From positions 24,169 to 88,168 of the forward strand of contig NMRB01000435.1 of assembly GCA_002633025.1 (NCBI GenBank): DNA of 64,000 nucleotides, given 5' to 3'. Shown in pieces: positions 51,255 to 61,763 of the stretch (position 1 is the stretch's first letter; the number at the start of each line of letters is the position of its first letter). The notes beneath the pieces are model-generated. The model made no database searches, had not been told where the DNA came from, and was given only the letters and a program-made list of their open reading frames with translations. The translations under genes and the position numbers were made by a program. This DNA comes from Notospermus geniculatus (taxonomy: Eukaryota > Nemertea > Pilidiophora > Heteronemertea > Lineidae).

Positions 51255-51700
51255 TTTTCAGTGAATGTAAACGAACCCTATAGGCAGCTAGCAATAAGGC
51301 TTATATTAGTACGGTCACTTCATCACAGGTGGCACTAGCAACTCGCAACCTTTGGATTTGGGCTCAAATGTTGATGTTTAGTGTATTTTACTTGCAATAC
51401 ATGTCAGAGTTAGAATCTCATGCCCACTGTAAACCGTGAAATTTTCGCGAGCGTTTTATTTTCGCGATGAGGGGTCAAAACGCGAACTTAAATCGCACGA
51501 AAATCGCTGGGTCTTAAACATTTCTGAAGCCCGAGGGCCATTATCACGAAATTTATTCTTGGCGAATTTGCGAAGTACGAAAATCGCGAACAATTAGCGC
51601 TGCGAAAATTTCACGGTTTACAGTAATATTAGGCATTTTGATGAGCTTTAAGCTCATCAAAATGCCTTTGAGGAGGCTGCCTGTAGGGTCCTTTTAAGAG
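51255..51700. mobile_element. Element interrupted by CTGTAAACC MITE, copy A
   Basis: AACGAACCCTATAGGCAGCT, GTGGCACTAGCAACTCGCAA and ATTTTACTTGCAATACATGT recur in reverse in intron 5 (27.8-28.0 kb). The right end is AGGCTGCCTGTAGGGTCC. A CTGTAAACC MITE (51426-51623) sits inside. Just right of it is the palindrome GCATTTTGATGAGCTTTAAG + CTCATCAAAATGC, shortened in copy B. Confidence 0.75.
51426..51623. mobile_element. MITE CTGTAAACC, copy 2
   Basis: Ends CTGTAAACCGTGAAATTTTC and GAAAATTTCACGGTTTACAG, a perfect 20-bp inverted repeat. Shared with copy B at 60790-60986. Confidence 0.92.
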
Positions 51701-52570
51701 TATACTTTGTTTGGCATCTTCCAAAAAGCGTCTTCCATGCTCACGATAGGAAGTTTTACGATTCCAGTGCCATTCATATGTCAGCTTTTATATTCTTGAT
51801 TAATATTCTGAAATTGATAAACTTTTGTACCTGGACACTATATGCATATAAAATCTGAAAGCACTGCATTAAATCTGGATCTAGGCCCTGTGTGGCTGAA
51901 CTTGAACCATTATAGTAGACTTGAATTGGAAGGTGGAGCCTGGATGCCGATAACCCAGGATGTCGATGAGTGAGAGCTAGGCCTAGTTACATGCTACAGT
52001 GCCCAGTTTGTAGAGGCCAATGTACACAACTGGCAACTAAGCTGGGTATGGGCCCAGGTCTCTGTGACCTTACAACTGCAGTTTTGGTGTATTTCAAGAT
52101 GGCGTTCCAAGGCTCTTTTATCGTAGAGGAGTTGAACGATCACTTTGGCAAAGAGTGCCACATGAAATCAATCTTTTTTTTGGCAAGGACACATGACAAT
52201 GTATCTGTTTACTTTATAGATTATTTCAATGGTTGAAGTATGTTTTAGTTCAAACCTTTCAAAGGTCGTTATTTTCAATGTGAGGTCTGTTATTTTCAAT
52301 GTAAATTCTTTGGTTTAGTTTTGTAATTTCAGTGAAATAACCGAGTGACCCTCTGTGCCATGAATGACGTGCCTTCGCGACAAGATTTAACAGTGGATCA
52401 GGACAACGAATGAAGTCCTGCATCTAAAACCAAAAATTCATAAGCTAGTATGTTTCTGATCTAACCCACACTGCCAATTCGACGGTCGAAAACTGATTAA
52501 ACGAGAAAACTGCCGGTATTTTACTGGTTGTTGAAGAGAGTCTTTCCTACCAAACGGTGGACGGTGACCT
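51701..52570 (+). other. 3' flank of copy A, unassigned
   Basis: Colinear with copy B (61040-62110) except for the MITE that B carries at 61556. No gene is recognised; an 88-codon frame at 51970-52236 is not conserved in B. Confidence 0.5.
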
Positions 52571-52697
52571 GGGGTAGCCGCATAGAAACTCCGCTAGTGC
52601 TTCGACAGCCTATCGGTGTTAAAATGCATGGAAAAATGTACAGCACTATCGGCAGATGGGCTCCGCTAACGCTAGCGGAGTTTTTATGCGGCCACCC
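52571..52697. mobile_element. Copy-A-specific palindromic MITE (~127 bp)
   Basis: Ends GGGGTAGCCGCATAGAAACT (continuing CCGCTAG) and CTAGCGGAGTTTTTATGCGG + CCACCCC are inverted. CCTG lies on each side in A, while B reads GACCTGTGCTCTTG straight through, an empty site. It is absent elsewhere in the window. Confidence 0.9.
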
Positions 52698-52791
52698 CTG
52701 GGCTCTTGTAACTTTTCAATGTTTGACCCATATATCCTAGTACTCGCTCCCTACGTCACCACCGCACATGAACCGGGGGGGGGGGGGGGGG

Positions 52792-52849
52792 NNNNNNNNN
52801 NNNNNNNNNNNNNNNNNNNNNNNNNNNNNNNNNNNNNNNNNNNNNNNNN
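52792..52849. other. Assembly gap, 58 N, after a G run
   Basis: The gap replaces the part of copy A that corresponds to about 62195-62450 in B. The true missing length is therefore probably about 250 bp, not 58. Confidence 0.95.
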
Positions 52850-53404
52850 CACCCCCTATGAGTACCGGTAAGTTATCTGTGGGTGTAAGAAAAAGACGTT
52901 ATTTCGAAAGTGAAGACAATTGCCTTCAATTGCCAAGGTGTCTTGCATGGTACCGGGGTGTAGAGGATTTGGGGGTCAGCTTGCTTGAAAACATTGTCAT
53001 GTGACCTTCAGTCTTTGTTTAATTTACATAAAGTTCATGTTTAGGATTCAGTGCGGCTTTACGCCAACTGAAATGAAATTTTGGACGAATTATTTTCTTC
53101 TGAATACTTGCGTCGTTATAAACGCTATAATTTGATGTAGGAGATTTACGCATAAATTATTTGTTGTGTCTCTGTGTATTATTAATTTATAATGCATAGT
53201 CTGTAACACTTTTGTATATACATACATATACATGTACTGGTAGACTATTCAGTTGTAATGTATGATGTAAGTCTGTTTCTTAGAGGTGGATCCAATGTAA
53301 GGGACAAGGGGGCAATTCTATTCCATGATCGTGGACAAAAATCCTGAGCTGTAGTGTTGATTTCAGACCTAGTGCATTCAGTACTGAAAAAAATTCAGAT
53401 TTTG
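52850..53404. other. 3' flank of copy A, unassigned
   Basis: Colinear with 62450-62996, A/T-rich with a TATATACATACATATACATG run near 53213. No gene seen. Confidence 0.5.
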
Positions 53405-53524
53405 GATCGTATTTTAGAACATTCCTTAACGTTAAGGTCGACTTTATGTCTATTGTAAAACCATCGAGAACAATAGATTTAAGGTGGACCTTAATGTTAA
53501 GGAACGTTCTAAAATACGGCCCAT
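53405..53524. mobile_element. Palindromic MITE GTATTTTAGAACRTTCCTTA, copy A
   Basis: CGTATTTTAGAACATTCCTT + AACGTTAAGGTCGAC pairs with its reverse at the right (TAATGTTAAGGAACGTTCTA + AAATACGGCC). ATCTATTGT-like arms flank a short loop. B has it at 62998-63118, at the end of the duplicated block. Confidence 0.9.
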
Positions 53525-53526
53525 AA

Positions 53527-54080
53527 TGCCACTTTGTGTAAGGGGTAAATAAACCATGCCTGAAACTTTGGGGGGGGGGAGGGAGGTTCTTGACATCAAA
53601 GTTTGGCACATTTATTGTGGAAGTGACAGCGTAAGAGGTTGCCTGTTAGCAGGCCTAGAAAGTCACGAAATTTGAGGTCACAGAGAAGAAGTGCAGGCCT
53701 CACGTCATCCGTAATGCCGTGGAGGGCATGGTATGTATCTGGCATCAGATTTCGTGACATTCTAGGACCGCTAACTGATGGTAGCTGCTAACAACAGTTT
53801 AGTCCCATTGCATGAACAGATAGATTCATATAGATTCATAACGGAGGCGTATGAGATGCTCTGGCCTTCATTGCTCCCTTTGGCTTTGGGTTTATCAAAA
53901 GTAATTTGACCTAGGCCTAGGTACTGTTGGTATAGCTTTAGTTGTTTTCAACTCATTGTCCTGTAGCTTTGTAAATTCGTCTCATGTTGTAGAATGTACA
54001 GATTGAATTCATTACAAATGTTTGCCAGTTGTCCCAAAAATCTGGAACAAAATTGGACGTGCTGTAGGCCTACCACTTGC
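53527..54080. other. Spacer between A and B, unassigned
   Basis: An AAATAAA-type string at about 53546 could serve as a poly(A) signal but is unsupported. A short inverted pair (GTCACGAAATTTGAGG against CAGATTTCGTGACATTC) at 53661-53762 suggests another small element. Confidence 0.45.
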
Positions 54081-55050
54081 CAAATCCCTTTCATGACTTG
54101 ATGAGGCAATAATTGTTCAATGTTTCATGCTTTTTGGGACAATTGGATGTGTAATATTGTACACGTAATGTACAAGTCTTTACCGACATGATGAGGTGGG
54201 ATGGATCTCATGCTTTTGGAGGAAATACCAGAGTCTGCGTCATGCGAGCTAGTTGAATAAGTTACAACTTGGGTTAATGCACTCTAATTATGATCAAAGC
54301 CGACAGTAAGCAGGCGGGGGAAGGTCTAGATCATTCAACAGACTGTGCTTAGCTCATCTGTCCCCAGAGTCCAGCAGACGACATCTTCTGTCAAAGTTTG
54401 AAAAATATTTGAAGAAAAGTTGTTCCTATCAACCATCTGAAGAATGTTTCTTCAAATTCTTTCCAATTCATTCCAAGGATTTTAGAAAATTTCAACAGAA
54501 GATACTGTCCGCTCCAACCTGGGGATAGGTGAGTTTACTATATCTGTGTCTAAGCTAAAACTGGGCCAATGAGGACTTTCTTACTGGCCCTGTGGTCAGC
54601 ACCAGTTGTACTGACAGCGTTCTAACTTACATCGTCAACATGTTACCATTCTGCAGTTGAACAATGTGTTTGTAATTGTCATGGCCAAGACAGGCCTAAA
54701 TTACCGTACTCAGAATCTCTCTTGACTTCATTTTCTTGGTTTATCCGTGACAGACAGAACAAACAAGGGTGCGACGTCATGATTCAATCCATTATACTTG
54801 TAGAACAGCATTTTATGAGAGCAAGTTAGAAGTTTTTCAGAAGATGTGTACTGTTCATAATAAATTTTCATACCTTTACACTTAGAATATACTGTCTTGT
54901 GTTAAGTTTGTCCACAAAATAACTAGGCCTAGGCATTTTTTAGCACTTTGGGGTTATTCGCGTGCGCTCATGCGGAACTGATTTAAATTTCATGATTTTT
55001 CACTTTCCCATTCGTTCCGCATGAGCGCACGCGAATAACCCCAAGTCTTA
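54081..55050. repeat. Local direct duplication, unit C1
   Basis: From CAAATCCCTTTCATGACTTG through the hairpin at 54944-55050. Matches 55335-56336 with a few percent differences, including a 23-bp deletion here at about 54397 and a 1-bp deletion at about 54509. Confidence 0.93.
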
Positions 55051-55302
55051 AAAAAATGGCATTTTTAGCACTTTAGGGTTGTTCGCGTGCGCTCATGCGG
55101 AACTGATTTAAATTTCATGATTTTTTCATTTTCCCATTCGTTCCGCATGAGCGCACGCGAATAACCCCAAGTCTTAAAAAATGGCATTTTTAGCACTTTA
55201 GGGTTGTTCGCGTGCGCTCATGCGGAACTGATTTAAATTCCATGATTTTTTCATTTTCCCATTCGTTCCGCATGAGCGCACGCGAATAACCCCAAGTCTT
55301 AA
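54944..55302. repeat. Tandem array of three hairpin elements
   Basis: Three ~105-bp hairpins at 54944-55050, 55065-55178 and 55190-55302, then a cut-off fourth start (about 55314). Each has arms GGGTTATTCGCGTGCGCTCA + TGCGGAAC and its exact complement, around a ~42-bp A/T loop with TTAAATTTCATGATTTTT. The spacing is about 125 bp. Single copies lie at 56228-56336 and 63327-63436. Confidence 0.95.
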
Positions 55303-55334
55303 AAAATGGCATTTTTTAGCACTTTAGGGTTATT

Positions 55335-56336
55335 CAAATCCCTTTCATGACTTGATGAGGCAATAATTGTTCAATGTTTCATGCTTTTTGGGACAATTGG
55401 ATGTGTAATATTGTACACGTAATGTACATGTCTTTACCGACATGATGAGGTGGGACGGATCTCATACTTTTGGAGGAAATACCAGAGTCTGCGTCATGCG
55501 AGCTAGTTAAATAAGTTACAACTTGGGTTAAATGCACTCTAATTATGATCAAAGCCGACAGTAAGCAGGCAGGGGAAGGTCTAGATCATTCAACAGACTG
55601 TGCTTAGCTCATCTGCCCCCAGAGTCCAGCAGACGACATCTCCTGTCAAAGTTTTCTCACATCCTGTGGTACTGATTGAAAAATATTTGAAGAAAAGTTG
55701 TTCCTATCAACCATCTGAAGAATGTTTCTTCAAATTTTTTCCAATTCATTCCAAGGATTTTAGAAAATTTCAACAGAAGATACTGTTCCGCTCCAACCTG
55801 GGGATAGGTGAGTTTACTATATCTGTGTCTAAGCTAAAACTGGGCCAATGGGGACTTTCTTACTGGCCCTGTGGTCAGCACCAGTTGTACTGACAGCGTT
55901 CTAACTTACATCGTCAACATGTTACCATTCTGCAGTTGAACAATGTGTTTGTAATTTTCGTGGCCAAGACAGGCCTAAATTACCGTACTGAGAATCTCTC
56001 TCGACTTTATTTTCTTGGTTTATTCGTGACAGACAGAACAAACAAGGGTGCGACGTCATGATTCAATCCATTATACTTGTAGAACAGCATTTTATGAGAG
56101 CAAGTTAGAAGTTTTTCAGAAGATGTGTACTGTTCATAATAAATTTTCATACCTTTACACTTAGAATATACTGTCTTGTGTTAAGTTTGTCCACAAAATA
56201 ACTACCGTAGGCCTAGGCATTTTTTAGCACTTTGGGGTTATTCGCGTGCGCTCATGCGGAACTGATTTAAATTTCATGATTTTTTCACTTTCCCATTCGT
56301 TCCGCATGAGCGCACGCGAATAACCCCAAGTCTTAA
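55335..56336. repeat. Local direct duplication, unit C2, with one hairpin
   Basis: Second copy of 54081-55050. It keeps a 97-codon open frame (55600-55893) that C1 breaks by the 23-bp and 1-bp deletions. No family is recognised for that frame, and I do not call it a gene. Confidence 0.9.
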
Positions 56337-56545
56337 AAAATGAGGTGGTACAATTATAGCCCCTGTAAACTTTTAGAAAATAATTTATTTCTCAAAAATG
56401 AATTCAGTTAAAAAGTTATTTTGAATTGAGACATCATCTGACTTGCATGACTACCTACATGCCAAATTTCATGTTGATATTCAACTGTTCTGGTGGTGAA
56501 ACCCTTAAAAGACCAGAAAAGGGGGCTAGAATTGTACCACTTTAC
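56337..56545. other. Spacer before copy B
   Basis: Unassigned; B homology begins at about 56546. Confidence 0.5.
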
Positions 56546-56763
56546 CCTATATTGTGGGCCACTTGGTCCCCCAACACTCAGACGATGACTGTGTTCCATA
56601 TTGCTTGTGTTTCAGCTCACCGACCAATGCATCAACCACTAGGCTACACAGGCAATCCTCCATGGCTGGCAAGCGTTGTGCCATATAGTTGTGTACAGCA
56701 CAATATGACCCTCGATATCATATTTTGCTCAAATATTAATAAATATTTCATATGTCGTTGCAG

Positions 56764-56890
56764 ACGAGAGATAATATCTTAGATGCTGTCGTCGCGACAG
56801 ACTCGGATGACGATGATGACTTTGAGATCCGGAATGATCCAGAAATGAGAGAAATTGTCGGCAAGATGCCAAGGCGTAGAAAGAAAAAAG
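56764..56890 (+). CDS. Internal exon (127 nt), copy B
   Basis: Same splice sites as 47430-47556 (acceptor CATATGTCGTTGCAG, donor AAAAAG|GTATGT) and the same protein, including TDSDDDDDFEIRNDPEM and MPRRRKKK. The two base differences I see in the exon (GAC/GAT and GTT/GTC) are silent. No start exon equivalent to 44211-44669 lies between copies A and B, so in this assembly the exon has no obvious promoter-proximal partner of its own. Confidence 0.85.
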
Positions 56891-57029
56891 GTATGTGTGG
56901 GAAGTGTATGTTGACTCGTGTCCGAGGGGCAGCGGGTTCGATTCTCAACTAGCCTCATGTGAGCACTGAAAGAGCTGCTGCCTGGGACTGCTTTTTGAGT
57001 TCCAAAAAACAGTTTCTCCAGAGACTGGG

Positions 57030-57312
57030 GCAGTGATGTATTTGTATTAGATTTTTCCATCAGGGCCGAAGCCATAGCATTATTGGCCCTGGTAAGTACA
57101 GAAGAGGCCATCTCAAGCTACTCATGTTCCTCACTTGGATGGGGTCTTTTACTTGCTCTTGCAAAAGAACAAGGTACAAGGCACCATGGCTTACTGTCCC
57201 ATGGGACGGACGTGAAGAGCGGGTAATGTAATCCCGTATGGCATGGGCTGGATTCAAAGCCGGGACCTGCCGCTTGCTGAGCAGACGTGATAATCACCCA
57301 GCTATCAGGGCT
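57030..57312 (-). mobile_element. tRNA-derived SINE, minus strand, copy B
   Basis: Same site and orientation as 47655-47945. It is slightly longer at its tail side and carries a few substitutions (GGCATGGG for GGCCCGGG). Confidence 0.88.
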
Positions 57313-57348
57313 CAAACTCTTCGGTAATCTGATATTGTTCACTTGCAG

Positions 57349-59195
57349 GTAAACGTGCCGTTGTGCGCCATGCGGTCCACTCTCGTCCCCGTGTAGAACC
57401 AAACACATTCCTGCGATACGAGGATGCGGAAAAGAAGGCGCTGTCACATTTCAACTTCTTGAAGAAATATCTGGACGAGTTAGAGAAGGGGACGAGCCCG
57501 GTGACGCCAACGACGCCGGAAGCTGATCAAGGCATCGTCGACATTTGTAATCGTGAAAATATCGCACCTGATGTGCCGAAAGAAATGCCTTTACCGGGTA
57601 TTCCACGAGACTTAGTCTTGCCAGGCGGTGGTTGTGATCGTTCAAAATGGTCGCCTGATGCCGCAGAGCAGCGCCTCAGTCCGATATCGGAAAATACTGA
57701 AGCCAAGGAAGCTAAGAAAAATGGTAGAGAGAAATTGACACCGTTTGCGAGGTTAAAGTCGCTGTCGTTGGATAGTAAAACGGATGCCAAAGAAAGTCTT
57801 AAAAGGGGGAAGGAGCTGGATAAGAAGGCAAAAGGAGAGAAGAAGGACACCAGTAAGCCGAAGTTACGGTTCGGTTTTAAGGGGTTGAATGGCTCAAAAC
57901 GGCGTGCCAGTGCGCCGATTTCAGTGGAGCTGGCGCCGCCTATCCCAAGCACAAGTGCGGACAGTAAGCCAAAGTTGACGGAGTTGGAAAAAGCAATAGC
58001 AATGAGTACACCTGATATTCAATTGGATGGACGGAAGGGGTCTAGGGGAAGTTTAGATAGGCCCGGTAGTCCGCAGATAAATGCCAAAGATGGACATAAT
58101 ATAAGGAAGAGTTCATCTGTTAAAGTGCGGAAATCTAGCGCCACGAAAGTGTTTGTTAAAAAAGACAAAGTTGAGACGGATCAGAGTGATCCTTCTCTCG
58201 TCCGCAGCCAGTCGGCAAAAGCAGCGCTGAAGGGGAAAAAGACGGAAAAGGCAACGTCGCCGCGACCGTCGCCGAAACGTTCTTTAGGGCCTAGCACCCA
58301 AGATACCTCATCAGCTGCTGCTAAGACTGGAGCAGTGGGTAATGGCGGATCACCGAAACGTCAGACCGGAAAAATAGACAGTCGTATACCCAAAAGTTCC
58401 AAAAAAACTGACAGTTCTGCTTCTTCAAATTCTGCCTGCGGTAGTCCTGCTGCAAGTAGTTCTTGTACATCCCATAGTACCTCGTCTCACTCCCCGCCTT
58501 CCTTGCCAGAGGCCCCGTCACTGGCCCCTGATGTGGTTCCTAAGCAACAGGATAAGCCTTTACCCCCAGTGCCTCCAGAGAGAAAAACAGAACCTAAACA
58601 AAAAAGTGAAATTAGAAAACGTGCTGAATTAAAAAGAAAAACTGATACAAAAACATCTTCTGAAACGACGACGAAAGTCACCGACAGGAAATTGGAGGGA
58701 AAATCTCAGAAACTTTCACCACCAGGACGACAAAGTCGTCTGCCGGTGAGTGCAGCGAAGGATAAAAAGGTTGTCGACACCCCGCTTTGGGCGCCCCCTA
58801 AAACTGCCTCAGGTAAACCTGCTGTGCCTCCACCTAAGCCGCGAAGTCGGGTTAATAAAACTTCAGAACCGCAGCAACGAAAGCCGCAGCAAAACACACG
58901 AACTGCTCGTAACAAACAACAAGGGAAGAAATTTGTTGACACAGAACTGGTGCTGCCACCTATTCAGAAGGAGGAGAGTGGAAGTGACGTTAGCCACGCG
59001 AGTAGTTTATCCGAAGAGATATTTAATCAATTGAGTATGAGTTTTGAGGATAGGTGTAAGACAATTTTAGGCAAAGACGAGACTCGGGACTCGTTCTCGG
59101 ACAATCAGAGCGACTCCTGCGGCGAGAGTTACTCCTCGAGTAACGATGAATCAGCTGTTCATGGACATCGAGTTTATTCACAACCCAAGTTGTAA
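57349..59195 (+). CDS. Terminal exon of basic Ser/Pro-rich SxIP protein, copy B
   Basis: 1847 nt, the same length as in A, with an intact frame from TTCACTTGCAG|GT to TAA at 59193-59195. By eye it differs from A at nine residues (V/I, N/S, S/L, E/D, M/T, T/S, P/T, A/T, L/V), all in low-complexity parts. The helix DAEKKALSHFNFLKKYLDEL, the SRIP motif (58380-58391), PPPKPRSR and the C-terminal SEEIFNQLSMSFEDRC block are unchanged. Many more silent than replacement changes are visible, consistent with purifying selection on both sequences, whether alleles or paralogues. Confidence 0.88.
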
Positions 59196-60085
59196 GATTT
59201 TCTTGGGGCCTAACCCCACATTCTGCCATAGCATAGAGAGCGTGCAGGTGACGTCATCGCGCAATGTGATCAGTCTATATCCGGACTGGATGTCAACCCA
59301 CGTGGTGCACTTTTTGTCGTCGCAAATGAAGTGCGTGTGTGACTTCAGCCATGACGTGCTCTACACTTCGCACTTTGTCGTTGATGTCAGCATGGTGGAC
59401 CACCGGTCAAAAGTGACGTCACAATGAGCCACTGCACGCTCTCTGTTGAGGTTTCCCACTGACGTCACATGGCTGCCAAATTGGCCGTCAAAATGAAGCC
59501 ATGGGTGCTGCCATCTTGTTCTCGGTTCAAAAGTTAAGCGGCCTGTACAGACCACTGGGAGCATACAACTCAACAAATCACTTTACCTCTCACAGTTTCC
59601 GAGCGTAAGTAGTTGGTCTGGTGTGAAAACCGTGTTGAAAACAAAGCGAATCGTCCATACGGCTTGCTGTAGAAGAGGCCGATGACTGTCGACAACGTTA
59701 AAACTGCGTCAAAAACGCTGTGTTGATGCTGTGACGTTGCGTCATTTGACGGCCAAACTGGCGGACATTTTGAGCTGTGACGTCACGTGGGAAACCTCTA
59801 TAGGAGATTCTGTATCTGTGACCTCTTTAAAGCAGTTGCTTTGTCGCCATTGAAATCTTTTGCTGCCTACTGCTGGTGTCTTCATGCTAAAAATACAGCA
59901 GTGAACTTCACTCAGAATGTGTTCAATCTGATATTTCAGACTTTGGCATTGAGATTTTAGTCTGCTCTTAGAACAATTTCTTCAAAGTAAACCTTTGTTC
60001 CTACGTACGACTGTCAGAGTGGTGTAGTGCAAACATCACTGCTTGTCACCCCTGAAGGTCCAGGTTCAATTCAGTCAGACCTGGG
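59196..60085 (+). other. 3' flank of copy B
   Basis: Colinear with 49826-50724. The tRNA-like head at 60008-60076 is kept. No gene is seen. Confidence 0.5.
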
Positions 60086-60486
60086 GCTGGTTGCACAAAG
60101 AATCTTAAGTCTAAGAAAAAACTTAAAGCCCCACTGTGTTGAATGTGAAAAACGCAAATCATCGCCGCGATTCTCGCACGACGTCAGCGTAGTGTAAAAT
60201 GTACTACGCTTTGTCAGAATACATTAGAGCTCTCCCTGCAGTGTTTTCCAATGCGTGCTGAAAACTAGGCCTTGATTCTGTGAAGTGCGTATCAGGCAAG
60301 CATTTTGGGGACTTTCACGAGGCTATGAGACCTCTATGTGCACTCTCCTAACTTTTTGAAAATATCGTAAAATTCAATACTGTGGGGCTTTAAGTCTGAA
60401 ATGAAGTCATCTGATTTGCTGAAACCTGGTCACATGATGACTTAAGTCAAATTTTAGACTTAAGATTCTTTGTGAAACTGGGCCCT
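60086..60486. mobile_element. Outer TIR element with nested ~273-bp element, copy B
   Basis: Same nested arrangement as 50725-51125. The inner CTTAAAGCCCCAC element lies at 60122-60394. Confidence 0.85.
60122..60394. mobile_element. ~273-bp TIR element, CTTAAAGCCCCAC family, copy 4
   Basis: Ends CTTAAAGCCCCACTGTGTTG and CAATACTGTGGGGCTTTAAG. Same insertion site as the copy at 50760. Confidence 0.92.
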
Positions 60487-60789
60487 GGTCTTCAGTGACA
60501 GAGAGGGCGACACTCTGATAGTGCAGACTTTCTCGGTCACTCTGGTTTCCCCCTACTGTACTTTGACTTAGCCCTATATCAGGAAAATTCATGTAACATC
60601 TTTATCTACTCAGGCCTTTTCAGTGAATGTAAACGAACCCTATAGGCAGCTAGCAATAAGGCTCATATTAGTACGGTCACTTCATCACAGGTGGCACTAG
60701 CAACTCACAACCTTTGGATTTGGGCTCAAATGTTGATGTTTACTTGCAATACATGTCAGAGTTAGATTCTCATGCCCACCGATCAGTTA

Positions 60790-60986
60790 CTGTAAACTGT
60801 GAAATTTTTGCGAGCGTTTTATTTTCCCGATGAGGGGTCAAAACGCAAACTTAAATCGCGCGAAAATCGCTGGGTCTTAAACATTTCTGAAGCCCGAGGG
60901 CCATTATCGCGAAATTTATTCTTGGCGAATTTGCGAAGTACGAAAATCGCGAACAATTAGCGCCGCGAAAATTTCACGGTTTACAG
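60790..60986. mobile_element. MITE CTGTAAACC, copy 3
   Basis: Orthologous in position to 51426-51623. Flanks differ: here a short GATCAGTTA stretch precedes it and the TTAGGCATTTTGATGAGCTT stretch to its right is missing. Confidence 0.9.
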
Positions 60987-61555
60987 TAATAAGCTCATCA
61001 AAATGCCTATGAGGAGGCTGCCTGTAGGGTCCCTTTAAGAGTATACTTTGTTTGGCATCTTCCAAAAAGTGTCTTCCATGCTCACGATAGGAAGTTTTAC
61101 GATTCCAGTGCCATTCATACGGTCACCTTTTATATTCTTGATTAATATTCTGAAATTGATAAACTTTTGTACCTGGACACTATATGCATATAAAATCTGA
61201 AAGCACTACATTAAATCTAGGCCCTGTGTGGCTGAACTTGAACCATTATAGTAGGCTTGAATTGGAAGCTGGAGCCAGGATGCCGATAACCCAGGATGTC
61301 GATGAGCCAGAGCTAGGCCTAGTTACTTGTACAGTTTGTAGAGGCCAATGTACACAACTAGCGACCTACTAAGCTGGGTACGGGCCCAGGTCTCTGACCT
61401 TACCACTGCGATTTTGGTGTATTTCAGTATGGGGTTCCAAAGCCCTTTATTCTTCTTTGGCGAGACGAACGTTTACTTTTGGCAAAGAGAGCCACATGAA
61501 ATCAATATTTTTTTCCAAGGACACATGACAATGTATCTGTTTACTTTATACATTA
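60987..61555. other. 3' flank of copy B, unassigned
   Basis: Colinear with 51624-52212 of copy A; no gene is recognised. Confidence 0.5.
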
Positions 61556-61763
61556 CTGTAAACCATGAAATTTTCGCGTGCGTTTTATTTTTCGCGATTT
61601 TTGCGCTCGAGGGTCAAAACGCGAACATAAATAGCGCGAAAATTAGTCTTCTTATTATTCTGTTGAAGTTGAAGGGTTGGAATCGTGAAAATTTATTCTT
61701 CGCGAATTTGTAGACCCCCGAAATCGCGAACATTTAGTGTCGTGAAAATATCACGGTTTACAG
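61556..61763. mobile_element. Copy-B-specific MITE CTGTAAACC, copy 4, with empty site in A
   Basis: Ends CTGTAAACCATGAAATTTTC and AAATATCACGGTTTACAG with TA on each side (61554-61555 and 61764-61765). Copy A at about 52212-52220 reads ATTATTTCAATGG, exactly the sequence left when the element and one TA are removed. Confidence 0.95.

Larger units (their letters stand above)
47212..53526 (+). repeat. Large direct duplication, copy A (~6.3 kb)
   Basis: Colinear with 56546-63120 from TATTGTGGGCCACTTGGTCC to the palindrome ending AACGTTCTAAAATACGGCCC. It carries the 127-nt exon, the intron with a minus-strand SINE, the 1847-nt exon and about 3.7 kb of 3' flank. Divergence is a few percent in flanks and lower in the exons. 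A has a MITE at 52571-52697 that B lacks, and lacks one that B has at 61556-61763. Confidence 0.95.

Noticed and set aside
53546-53553. Poly(A) signal for copy A
   Set aside because: AAATAAA lies 3.7 kb past the stop, just outside the duplicated block, and copy B has no equivalent before its gap.
55600-55893. 97-codon gene in unit C2
   Set aside because: The frame is broken in the near-identical C1 unit, has no recognised family and no splice support.
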